A stretch of DNA of 12,924 nt from an uncultured Alphaproteobacteria bacterium (GTDB taxonomy: Bacteria; Pseudomonadota; Alphaproteobacteria; Rickettsiales; UBA1997). Shown piece after piece: positions 1 through 6,927 of this stretch (position 1 is its first letter; every line of letters begins with the position of its first letter). The position numbers were made by a program, and so were the translations under genes. The notes under the pieces are model-generated. The model was not told the DNA's origin. It did not search any database and saw only the letters and a list, made by a program, of their open reading frames with translations. The stretch is taken from assembly GCA_949298005.1 (NCBI GenBank), contig CASFUN010000073.1:1-12924 (forward strand), written 5' to 3'.

Positions 1-1652
1 CCAATAACAACAACTCTCCCTTTTCTAGCCAATACTTCTTCTATTGAAGATGTATTTTTGTCATATAATAAATTACTATTATTTAAAGCGATAACAAATG
101 TTTTATTATCAATTAATGCTATTGTGCCATGCTTCAATTCTCCACTTGCAATACCATCCGTTGGTATATAACTAACTTCTTTTATTTTAAGTGCTCCTTC
201 AAGAGCTACAGGGTATAATAAATTTCTGCCAATATAAATTATGTGTTTAGTTTTTGCTAATTTTTGAGCAACTTTTTTTATTTCAACAACACGATCTTTA
301 TAAAGAGACTCTTCTAAAACTCTAACTGATTCTGTAAAATCTCTAACAAGTTTATGATATTCATCTATTGTTATTTTATTTTTTTGTTTAGCAATTTCTA
401 GTGTGAATAAATAAAGCAATGATACTTGTGCTGTAAATGCTTTTGTTGATGCTACACATATTTCAGTACCAGCAATAGTCTTTAAAACAACATCGGATAA
501 ATTAGCAATAGTACTATGAGTAACGTTTACTACAGAGAGAATATTTTGTTTTTTCTCTTTACAATAATTTAAAGCCGCTATAGTATCTGCAGTTTCTCCA
601 GATTGCGAAATAAATATAGCTAATCCACCATAATTCAATGGGCTTTTTCTATATCTAAATTCTGATGCTATATCAACATTCACAGAAGCGCCAGTCATGT
701 CTTCTATAAAGTATTTTGCAATACAACCAGCATGATAAGAGGTACCACACGCAACAATAGTTAAAGAATTTATTGAAGATAAATCAAAATTGAATTTTGG
801 TAATAGAATATCATTATTTTTTGTACTTATATATTCTGAAATTGTTTTTCTTAGTACATCTGGCTGTTCATATATTTCTTTTAACATATAATGCTCAAAA
901 TTACCTTTGTCTGTATTAAAATCGTCTATCTTTATTTGTTCTATTTTTTTAGGTATTTTTAAACCATCAACACTATAAAATTCCATATTAGAACTACCAA
1001 TAATACCAACTTCTCTATCTTCTAAAGTAATTATTTTGTCAGTTATACCAGAAAAAGCTACAGTAGAAGATGAAATATAATTTTCATTTTCGCCAATACC
1101 AACTACAAGAGGAGCTCCATTTTTTGTTACGAATAGCTTGTCTGGATCAGATTTATATATTAATGCTATAGCATAACTTCCACAAAACTGTTTTACAGAT
1201 TTTGTAAAGGCTTCCTCCACATTATTACTTTTCATTAAATTATAAGATACTAAATTACATATAATTTCTGAATCCGTATCTCCAGTAAATTTATATCCCT
1301 CGTTTACTAAAAAACTTCGTAAGCCAATATAGTTTTCTATTATACCATTATGTACAATAGCAACATCATCTTTATAAGATACATGCGGATGTGTGTTCTC
1401 ACAACATACTTTTCCATGTGTCGCCCATCTAGTATGAGCTATTGATATATTTGATGATATATCACCATATTCTGATAACTTGTTTTCTAAATTGTTAATT
1501 TTGCCAATACTTTTTATTGTTATAAAATTGTCATTTTTAACAACAGTAATACCGGAAGAGTCATATCCCCTATATTCTAACTGTTTAAGCATATCTATCG
1601 TTTTCCTAGTTATACTATCTTTCTTATTTATTATACCTATAATACCACACAT
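1..1652 (-). CDS. glmS: Glutamine--fructose-6-phosphate aminotransferase (isomerizing), 3' end cut off by window edge
   Basis: GlmS makes glucosamine-6-phosphate from fructose-6-phosphate and glutamine in the cytosol, the first step towards UDP-GlcNAc, peptidoglycan and LPS. I translated an open frame of 550 codons from the ATG at 1652; the family is about 600-610 residues, so roughly the last 55 are outside the window. It begins MCGIIGI, giving the Cys2 nucleophile of class II glutamine amidotransferases, followed by LEYRGYDSSG, HTRWATHGK, a GDTDSE motif and KEIYEQP. Both SIS sugar-isomerase domains are present: ACGTSYHAG and SQSGETADT in the first, LEGALKIKEVSYI and GELKHGT in the second. 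The segment after HTRWATHGK reads VCCENTHPH, where most homologues have an NAHPH/Q-type sequence; this is a small divergence. The ribosome site is weak (AGAAG about 9 bases upstream). Identification is secure. Confidence 0.97.
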   Translation of the reverse strand, partial: MCGIIGIINKKDSITRKTIDMLKQLEYRGYDSSGITVVKNDNFITIKSIGKINNLENKLSEYGDISSNISIAHTRWATHGKVCCENTHPHVSYKDDVAIVHNGIIENYIGLRSFLVNEGYKFTGDTDSEIICNLVSYNLMKSNNVEEAFTKSVKQFCGSYAIALIYKSDPDKLFVTKNGAPLVVGIGENENYISSSTVAFSGITDKIITLEDREVGIIGSSNMEFYSVDGLKIPKKIEQIKIDDFNTDKGNFEHYMLKEIYEQPDVLRKTISEYISTKNNDILLPKFNFDLSSINSLTIVACGTSYHAGCIAKYFIEDMTGASVNVDIASEFRYRKSPLNYGGLAIFISQSGETADTIAALNYCKEKKQNILSVVNVTHSTIANLSDVVLKTIAGTEICVASTKAFTAQVSLLYLFTLEIAKQKNKITIDEYHKLVRDFTESVRVLEESLYKDRVVEIKKVAQKLAKTKHIIYIGRNLLYPVALEGALKIKEVSYIPTDGIASGELKHGTIALIDNKTFVIALNNSNLLYDKNTSSIEEVLARKGRVVVI

Positions 1653-1703
1653 TTTTTGTTACTTCTAATTGATATCTAAAATACTAAACAAACTAATATC
1701 TAT

Positions 1704-1732
1704 ATTATAGGATAAAATTATCAATAAGTAAA
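1704..1732 (-). promoter_or_regulatory. Candidate sigma70 promoter for glmS
   Basis: On the minus strand there is TTTACT (1732-1727), a 17-base spacer, and a perfect TATAAT (1709-1704). Transcription would start near 1697, giving a leader of about 45 bases, too short for a glmS ribozyme. The spacer holds a small inverted repeat, GATAA-AA-TTATC (1711-1722), which could be an operator or chance in such AT-rich DNA. Confidence 0.55.
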
Positions 1733-1774
1733 CATATAAATAAATATACTATATTCTCTTTAACGATAGAAAAA

Positions 1775-2755
1775 CTAACAATTAAATCTTTTGCTAACAT
1801 CAAATATTATGCCAATGAAACTCCTTAAATTTTTACTTAATACTTTGCCTTTTTTCTTAATCAATTTTATTTCTATTTTTGGAAATAAATGACTGACATC
1901 TTTTACTACAAGGTTTTTTTCAAGAATATTCGATATACCATGTATATTCGAATAAAATTGGATTCCTAGGTTTAATTTCAAAAAATTCTTTATTGTTTCC
2001 CAGTCACTATTTTCAAATAATATATTTCCTGTGATATTTTGCTTTTCACATATTGTACCATATACAGATAAAATTTTATCTTTATCTACTAATAACATAT
2101 TTTGTTTTCTTAAATCTTCAAAGTCGATTTTTAAACTGTTTTTTTTTGCGAGACTATTATCTTTATGCAAAATTATAGTCGGCTTTAAAGTGAATAAATC
2201 ACTAATGTCATACTTTACTTCGCTGTATTTTTTATCATCAGGAAATTCTCCAATTGGATATATAGCTAAATCAACACTACCATTATCCAAATCTTCAAGT
2301 GCTTCAACAAAACTAGAATTTTTAATAAAAAACTTTGTAGTAATGTCACCTTTACTAACTTGTTTATATTTATATATACAATACGGTAAGATATTAGATA
2401 TAATTGTATGATGGCTTGATAATCTTATTATATCATCTTCAATAGCTGAGTTTTCCTTTAAAAAAAAGTAGTCATATATATAGTCAAAGGATTGTATTTT
2501 TGGTTTTACAAGCTCATAAAGGAAATTACCCTCTTTCGTAGGTTCAGTTTTTCCAGATGGTGTTTTATAGAAAAGTGTTGACTTTATTTCTCTCTCTATA
2601 GCTTGAATCTGCCTAGTAACAGTTGACTGTGATATATTCATTTCTTTTGCAGCACCACTGAAACTACCACTTTCATATACCTTGCAAAAACCCCTTAATG
2701 GCACTATTATGTTAGTCTTATACCAAAAATTTTTGATTTCCTTAGTATTATTCAT
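1775..2755 (-). CDS. LysR-family transcriptional regulator
   Basis: A 326-residue cytosolic DNA-binding regulator of usual LysR length. The N-terminal winged helix-turn-helix spans about residues 20-82, with the typical signature FSGAAKEMNISQSTVTRQI followed by an IEREIKSTLFYKT segment. Residues about 105-320 form the effector-binding domain (for example LAIYPIGEFPDD and IILHKDNSLAKK). The N-terminus is some 15 residues longer than usual before the helix-turn-helix. It lies 122 bases upstream of the glmS start and 131 bases downstream of eno, on the same strand. The effector and targets cannot be told from the sequence. LysR regulators usually control themselves and a neighbour, so glmS or eno are the obvious candidates, but that is inference. 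Confidence 0.9.
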   Translation of the reverse strand: MNNTKEIKNFWYKTNIIVPLRGFCKVYESGSFSGAAKEMNISQSTVTRQIQAIEREIKSTLFYKTPSGKTEPTKEGNFLYELVKPKIQSFDYIYDYFFLKENSAIEDDIIRLSSHHTIISNILPYCIYKYKQVSKGDITTKFFIKNSSFVEALEDLDNGSVDLAIYPIGEFPDDKKYSEVKYDISDLFTLKPTIILHKDNSLAKKNSLKIDFEDLRKQNMLLVDKDKILSVYGTICEKQNITGNILFENSDWETIKNFLKLNLGIQFYSNIHGISNILEKNLVVKDVSHLFPKIEIKLIKKKGKVLSKNLRSFIGIIFDVSKRFNC

Positions 2756-2774
2756 AATAATGATAATTATTTTT
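2756..2774. promoter_or_regulatory. Fur-box-like or other operator candidate upstream of lysR
   Basis: The plus strand reads AATAATGATAATTATTTTT immediately upstream of the lysR start. By hand it matches 15 of 19 positions of the E. coli Fur box (GATAATGATAATCATTATC). The 12-mer ATGATAATTATT inside it (2760-2771) recurs in the ddl promoter at 11736-11747. No Fur gene is visible here and AT-rich DNA gives chance matches, so the call is tentative. Confidence 0.3.
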
Positions 2775-2780
2775 ATATAA

Positions 2781-2806
2781 ATTATATTTACATACTATTA
2801 AGTCAA
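2781..2806 (-). promoter_or_regulatory. Possible lysR promoter (poor spacing)
   Basis: On the minus strand TTGACT (2806-2801) is followed by a perfect TATAAT (2786-2781), but the spacer is only 14 bases, shorter than sigma70 normally accepts. Either the -35 is not used or the -10 lies elsewhere in this AT-rich stretch. The lysR start is about 25 bases further on, with no Shine-Dalgarno sequence. Confidence 0.25.
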
Positions 2807-2886
2807 TATATAAACATAAAACAAACACAAATAGACACATAATTAAAGCATTTACAATACCAAAAAATATCAAAAATGTATTTAAT

Positions 2887-4158
2887 TTACAAAAATTTAA
2901 AAACTTCACCGGCATATTTTGCCATATCACCCAATTCTTCTTCTATTCTAATAAGTTCATTATATTTAGCTATTCTATCAGTTCTACAAAGTGAACCTGT
3001 TTTTATTTGGCCAGCATTTGTACCTACAACAACATGAGTTATTGTTGTGTCTTCTGTTTCACCAGATCTATGAGAAACTATCGTATTATACCCGTTCCTT
3101 TGTGCTAAAGTTATTGTGTCCAATGTTTCCGTCAATGTACCTATCTGATTAAGTTTTATAAGTATAGCATTTCCCATACCATTTTCTATTCCTTTAGCTA
3201 AAAGTTTTGGATTAGTTACAAACAAATCATCTCCAACAAACTGTATCTTATCTCCAAGAGCTTTTGTTGCATTTTTCCATCCTTCATAATCATCCTCTTG
3301 CATAGCATCTTCAATAGAAAATATTGGATATTCTTTTACAAGATCTTCATAATATTTTATAAGTTGATCAGAATTTAAAGAATGTTTTTCTATATTATAT
3401 TTACCATTACTATAAAATTCATTTGAAGCGCAATCTAAGGCAAATTTAAAGTCGCTACCAAGATTATAACCAGCCATTTGTACTGCTTCACACATGAAAT
3501 CTAAAGCTTCTTTTGAGGATTTTAATGCTGGTGCAAAACCACCTTCATCTCCAACACTTACAGTATAGCCACTAGATTTTAATATTTTTTTAAGATTATG
3601 AAATACTTCAGAACCCATCCTTACTGCTTCTGCAATAGTAGATGCTCCTACAGGAGCAATCATAAATTCCTGAATATCTATACCACTATCTGCATGAGCA
3701 CCACCATTTATAACATTCATCATTGGCACTGGCAAAATATAACCATTAACTCCACCTATATATCTATATAATGGTAAATTCTGATAATCTGCAGCTGCAT
3801 GTGCAACAGCCAAAGATACTGCTAAAATAGCATTAGCACCAAGTTTTGTTTTATTTTCTGTACCGTCTAATTCTATCATAGTTGTATCTATTAGTCTTTG
3901 ATCTAATGCATCATTTCCAATAAGATTGTCAGATATTATCGTGTTAACATTTTCAACAGCTTTCAATACACCTTTTCCCATGTATCTATTTTTATCGCCA
4001 TCTCTTAATTCACATGCTTCGTGACTGCCAGTTGAAGCACCTGATGGAACAATTGCTCTACCAAACGAACCATCTTCTAAATACACTTCAGCTTCTACTG
4101 TTGGATTACCTCTAGAATCTAAAACTTCTCTTGATCTAATATCTATAATTTCTGACAT
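2887..4158 (-). CDS. eno: Enolase (phosphopyruvate hydratase)
   Basis: Enolase interconverts 2-phosphoglycerate and phosphoenolpyruvate in glycolysis/gluconeogenesis, as a Mg-dependent cytosolic enzyme. The 423-residue protein is full length (family about 420-435). It starts with IIDIRSREVLDSRGNPTVE and has the SGASTG loop. Catalytic residues by motif are Glu205 in GDEGG, Lys335 in IKLNQIG and His363 in SHRSGETED. The Mg ligands are Asp242, Glu283 in SIED and Asp310 in VGDD. The C-terminal KTGSLCRTDRIAKYN is typical. The ATG at 4158 fits the family N-terminus, but there is no recognisable Shine-Dalgarno sequence. Presence of enolase separates this organism from Rickettsia, which lacks glycolysis. 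The gene appears intact and functional. Confidence 0.98.
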   Translation of the reverse strand: MSEIIDIRSREVLDSRGNPTVEAEVYLEDGSFGRAIVPSGASTGSHEACELRDGDKNRYMGKGVLKAVENVNTIISDNLIGNDALDQRLIDTTMIELDGTENKTKLGANAILAVSLAVAHAAADYQNLPLYRYIGGVNGYILPVPMMNVINGGAHADSGIDIQEFMIAPVGASTIAEAVRMGSEVFHNLKKILKSSGYTVSVGDEGGFAPALKSSKEALDFMCEAVQMAGYNLGSDFKFALDCASNEFYSNGKYNIEKHSLNSDQLIKYYEDLVKEYPIFSIEDAMQEDDYEGWKNATKALGDKIQFVGDDLFVTNPKLLAKGIENGMGNAILIKLNQIGTLTETLDTITLAQRNGYNTIVSHRSGETEDTTITHVVVGTNAGQIKTGSLCRTDRIAKYNELIRIEEELGDMAKYAGEVFKFL

Positions 4159-4188
4159 AATAAATTAGTATAATGATTAATAATAAAT

Positions 4189-4216
4189 ATAATATAGAAT
4201 AAATTGTTAATTTCAA
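4189..4216 (-). promoter_or_regulatory. Candidate sigma70 promoter for eno
   Basis: On the minus strand TTGAAA (4216-4211), a 16-base spacer, then TATTAT (4194-4189); each hexamer is one base off consensus. The start would fall near 4182, giving a leader of about 24 bases to the eno ATG. Confidence 0.5.
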
Positions 4217-4271
4217 CAAAAAAGCCGATAGAAATACCAGCTATAAATAATATATATTAACAATCAAAAAT

Positions 4272-5149
4272 TTATTTTATTTTGTATCTATATTCAAATG
4301 AAAATTTATTATTGAATAGGTTCTTTGTTACAACCCCATCATAGGAGAATGATATTTTAGAACTGCTATCTAAGTCATAAGATACATTAATACCATAATT
4401 AAATGAAAATCTATCAGCTCCTTCAGTATCATTAACATGATATTTCAATCCAGCTGGATTCTTTACATCAAAACCTTTGTTCCCGGTAGATAAAACATCG
4501 TAGGAAATTCCAAGTTTTAATCCAACCGTCATGTAGTCATATAAGTATTCCATAGGGATATCATATCTAACATTAGTTTTTAGTGATAAAACGAAATTAT
4601 TTCTTGAACTAACGTTCTGACCTAAATCATCTTTATAGTCACCTTGATTTCCATAAATAAAAACAATACCAAGCTCAGGTGTAATACAATATTATTAAAT
4701 CTATAACCACTTAGAGTATCAATAGCTATTATATTAGCAGATTTATCTGACTTATTACTAAATTTACCAAGTTTTGCTTCTTCTGTTTCCCAAGAATGCG
4801 CATAACTAAATATTACATATACGTATAACTTGTCTTTATTTGTCAATTCAAGAATATCATATTTAGAATATAAAGATAATACTACAGACTTAATTGCAGA
4901 AGTTCTATAAGAACCTTCTAAATTGGTTGAATCATACATCAACGAAGTTCCGATAATTAATTTATTTTCCAATAAACCAAAGTCACCACCAGCTAATAAT
5001 CCAAAATCACTTATATCTCTCTTACTTTCGGATGCTTTTAGTTTACCAAAACCAAAATTAATTTTAGTGAACACATCAATAGAATTAATTGATTTTTTTG
5101 TATGCCGCTATCATTAGCATCTACCAAGAGAATCATAAACAACATTCAT
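4272..5149 (-). pseudogene. Autotransporter C-terminal beta-barrel fragment, frameshifted and missing its passenger
   Basis: Three reading frames joined together give an autotransporter-like outer-membrane barrel. The first piece reads MNVVYDSLG, from about 5149. The second, about 5074 down to 4690, reads FTKINFGFGKLKAS, then FGLLAGGDFGLL and IIGTSLMYDS. The third, about 4690 down to 4272, reads ITPELGIVFIYGNQ, then TVGLKLGISYDV, ending FSFEYRYKIK. Alternating hydrophobic strands and the order of motifs match type V barrels. One base appears lost near 4683-4690 (RFNNIV should run into ITPELG), and one in the seven-A run at about 5091-5099 (GIQ should run into KKSINSIDV). A further shift just after SLG is likely. 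No passenger or signal peptide precedes it; sequence from the HTH gene does instead. A sequencing error could explain one frameshift but not the missing passenger. The ending lacks the usual terminal aromatic residue. Confidence 0.75.
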
Positions 5150-5241
5150 TGTATATAAGCATGTTTTATTGATTTATTTAGTAGTTCTAAGTTATTGTTA
5201 TTTTCTTTAACTAACTTAGCTATTATCCTTCTTATTACTTC
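5146..5241 (-). pseudogene. Same-frame coding relic beyond the stop of the HTH gene
   Basis: Directly after the TAA at 5244-5242, the same frame stays open for 31 codons to a TGA at 5148-5146. It reads EVIRRIIAKLVKEN, three further Asn, then LELLNKSIKHAYIQ. This is amphipathic and helix-like, unlike random AT-rich translation. I infer that the TAA is a premature stop and that this was part of the C-terminal domain of the upstream protein. The relic ends where the autotransporter fragment begins, so a deletion or recombination junction probably lies at about 5146-5160. Confidence 0.5.
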
Positions 5242-5937
5242 TTAACTATACTTGTTATTCTTTGAATTAAGTAACAGTGGAACTGAAGTATCAAAGATTT
5301 GTTTTTTTATGCTATAGTTCTTTTCTTCTTTTTCTTTTATTTCATTTCTTTCATCTGTGTTCTTTTCTGTATAGACAGAATTATTGTTCTCTATATTAAT
5401 ATATGGATCACATTTTTGTGATGGGTTAGTAATATTTTTTTGATTATTATTAACATCAATTGAATTGATTTCATAGTTAGTTATTATTTCTTCTTCTTTA
5501 TCTTTTTTATCATAATCTATGTTATTATTACTCTCTATCATATCTTGATATTTAATATCATAAGATGTTTTTATAGTTTTATATAGTTCTCTATTATCTT
5601 GTTTTAGTTCACTAAGATAATCATCTACATTATCATTAACAAGTAGTAATCTATTATTGCTATTGTTACTACTACTATTATCTATAATATAGTTTTTCTT
5701 CTTAAGTTTAGATATGGTATTTCTTATGGTACCTTCCGATAACTGTAAGAACTTAGCTAGACATTCATTACTAGCATAACATCCTTTTTTACCTTCTAGA
5801 GATTTAATCTCTGTTATTAATATCTTTTCAGTCCAGGATAGGTTATCATTAAGATAGATATGTTTAGGTATCCATACACCTAGGAACTTTTTTGATATTT
5901 GTTTATTTGTTTTGTAGTTATATTGTCTATTCTTCAT
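5242..5937 (-). CDS. Winged-helix replication-initiator-like protein, probably truncated
   Basis: A 231-residue protein. Residues about 18-90 form a helix-turn-helix domain of the type found at the N-terminus of phage and plasmid replication proteins: FLGVWIPKHIYLNDNLSWTEK, then GCYASNECLAKFLQLSEGT and IRNTISKLKKKNYI. The rest is a low-complexity linker rich in Asn, Lys and Glu, including NITNPSQKCDPYI, which resembles linkers between the DNA-binding and C-terminal parts of such initiators. The protein stops at a TAA followed by a same-frame helical segment, so it has probably lost its C-terminal domain. The start is fixed by a perfect AGGAGG 7 bases upstream, inside the preceding gene. Its N-terminal domain is paralogous to the product of the gene just upstream. 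Precise function unknown; a phage-type transcription regulator is an alternative. Confidence 0.7.
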   Translation of the reverse strand: MKNRQYNYKTNKQISKKFLGVWIPKHIYLNDNLSWTEKILITEIKSLEGKKGCYASNECLAKFLQLSEGTIRNTISKLKKKNYIIDNSSSNNSNNRLLLVNDNVDDYLSELKQDNRELYKTIKTSYDIKYQDMIESNNNIDYDKKDKEEEIITNYEINSIDVNNNQKNITNPSQKCDPYINIENNNSVYTEKNTDERNEIKEKEEKNYSIKKQIFDTSVPLLLNSKNNKYS

Positions 5938-6259
5938 AACATAACCTCCTAGTATTAAGATTTATGGAGAAGGAATTATTATTATGTTCTTCTGCTATAT
6001 AGCCTAACTCTATAAGTTTAGATATCATATCTACTAATATATCTATAGATATATTCAATAGATTACATAGATAATCAAAATCTAAAGAATTTAATAGAGA
6101 AGAAGATGTATCTTCATTATCATCAAAACTACTAGATTGTATATCAAGAAGTAATATCTTTTCTAACCAAGTTAATTCTCTATTGTAATATAATTCTACA
6201 GGTATCCATATACCTTGGAATGATCTTGGATATGATATGTTATTATTATTATTTTTCAT
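5927..6259 (-). CDS. Short winged-helix-like protein, paralogue of the downstream HTH protein
   Basis: A protein of 110 residues starting at MKN. The frame also opens 4 codons earlier at 6271, but GGGGGAAG sits just before the ATG at 6259, and the downstream paralogue also starts MKN, so I prefer the later start. The segment FQGIWIPVELYYNRELTWLEK matches the GVWIPKHIYLNDNLSWTEK segment of the neighbour, and a diverged helix-turn-helix follows (FDYLCNLLNISIDILVDMI, then LIELGYI). The central part DNEDTSSSLLNSLDFDY replaces the usual asn-glu-cys loop. It ends soon after the DNA-binding domain. It could be a stand-alone regulator, a decayed duplicate, or the partner of the downstream protein. 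Upstream and downstream genes both overlap it by 11 bases, so it is the middle gene of a tightly coupled operon. Confidence 0.65.
   Translation of the reverse strand: MKNNNNNISYPRSFQGIWIPVELYYNRELTWLEKILLLDIQSSSFDDNEDTSSSLLNSLDFDYLCNLLNISIDILVDMISKLIELGYIAEEHNNNSFSINLNTRRLCYEE
5945..5950 (-). promoter_or_regulatory. Strong Shine-Dalgarno sequence AGGAGG
   Basis: AGGAGG on the minus strand, 7 bases before the ATG at 5937 and inside the 3' end of the upstream HTH gene. The two genes overlap by 11 bases (5927-5937), so translation is likely coupled. It is the strongest ribosome site in the window; eno, lysR and ddl have none that I can see. Confidence 0.8.
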
Positions 6260-6670
6260 TTCTTCCCCCATCTTTTACTATTGATAACTTAATATCTATT
6301 GTTGTACTATCTTTGTTATTGTTATTTCTTATGAACTCTACCTGTATAATGGTATCATTATCTTTAATGAAATAATGAACTTTGTTTATATAATTACTTA
6401 TATTATACTTATCTATACATTCAAAATATTTTTAGCTTTATCAAGAAGATTGTTTATATCTTCTCTATATTTCATTTCTATAACATTACATATTCAATTC
6501 TTTCTGTATTTATATATTTCATAATCTATTAGACATTGTTTTCTTGTGTTAAATAGTTCAATAGGTGATTTATTTATTAGATCTTTTATGGGTATATGGT
6601 CTATGTAACTAACATCAATGTTGTTATTACATTTATATCTATACCTATTATTGTTATTTATGTATTTCAT
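6249..6670 (-). pseudogene. Broken gene of unknown function, first in the HTH module
   Basis: From the ATG at 6670 there are 58 open codons: MKYIN, then SYIDHIPIKDLINKSPIELF, to KYRKN and a TGA at 6496-6494. The same frame continues with VIEMKYREDINNLLDKAKN up to a TAG. One base on, another frame continues ECIDKYNISNYINKVHYFIK, then TIIQVEFIR and IDIKLSIVKDGG, to a TAA at 6251-6249. Restoring one base in the ATTTTGAA run at about 6422-6426 joins the last two pieces as KNIFECIDKYN. The whole would be about 139 residues, with its end overlapping the next gene by 11 bases as in an intact operon. I do not recognise the family. No Shine-Dalgarno precedes 6670, so the true start is uncertain. The Asn-rich style matches its two neighbours. 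Confidence 0.6.
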
Positions 6671-6678
6671 ATTTTTAT

Positions 6679-6700
6679 AAATAGTTGTTATTAACTATTT
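6679..6700. repeat. Perfect 8-base inverted repeat upstream of the HTH module
   Basis: AAATAGTT (6679-6686), six bases, AACTATTT (6693-6700). It lies 9 bases upstream of the ATG at 6670, where it would sit in the leader as a hairpin or serve as an operator for an HTH protein. No T-run or GC-rich stem, so a terminator is unlikely. Confidence 0.5.
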
Positions 6701-6722
6701 GTTTAATCTGTGTTTTTTTGAG

Positions 6723-6736
6723 AAGTGTAAACACTT
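6723..6736. repeat. Short inverted repeat AAGTGT-AA-ACACTT
   Basis: Two 6-base arms, AAGTGT (6723-6728) and ACACTT (6731-6736), two bases apart. Its GC content is higher than its surroundings, and its size suits a dimeric repressor. It lies about 55 bases upstream of the first gene of the HTH module, so an operator is plausible. Confidence 0.4.
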
Positions 6737-6884
6737 ATTTTAAAATATTTTTTGTAAGGTCTACATTTATTTGAGTAATTATTTCTTAACGTAGCTAATA
6801 CAATACATATTTATAATTAATATTCTTATTATTAGGATATGGTTTGTAAAAATAAATTTTTTAGAAAATATTAAAAATACAAAA

Positions 6885-6927
6885 GTGCATACCAAAATAT
6901 CTTCTAACTTATTTTTGTGGTATGTAC
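6885..6927. repeat. Long imperfect inverted repeat
   Basis: The left arm GTGCATACCAAAAT (6885-6898) pairs with the right arm ATTTTTGTGGTATGTAC (6911-6927), apart from one mismatch or G-U pair and a few bulged bases. A partial direct copy of the left arm, GTGCACCAAAAT, follows at 6961-6972. The position is about 200 bases upstream of the SPOR lipoprotein start. Role unknown; operator, leader structure or decayed mobile-element end are all possible. Confidence 0.4.

Noticed and set aside
1653..1774. glmS ribozyme/riboswitch in the leader
   Set aside because: The predicted leader is about 45 bases and has no ribozyme-like structure; the element is known mainly from Gram-positive bacteria.
2031..2411. 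Plus-strand frame of 126 codons inside lysR, and similar frames opposite ddl and the SPOR gene
   Set aside because: They are antisense shadows of well-supported genes, with no ribosome site or recognisable domain.
2748..2930. Minus-strand frame of 60 codons between eno and lysR
   Set aside because: It overlaps the end of eno in another frame and then runs through AT-rich intergenic DNA; no ribosome site and no plausible protein features beyond chance hydrophobicity.
6240..6256. ATT/AAT triplet run as a possible CRISPR or tandem-repeat element
   Set aside because: It is simply a run of Asn codons at the start of the short HTH gene; no spaced repeats of CRISPR type occur in the window.
5146..6496. 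TGA read as tryptophan, which would extend two broken frames
   Set aside because: Conserved genes here (eno, glmS, ddl) use TGG for Trp and have no internal TGA, and the third break in the module is a TAA plus frameshifts, which recoding would not repair.
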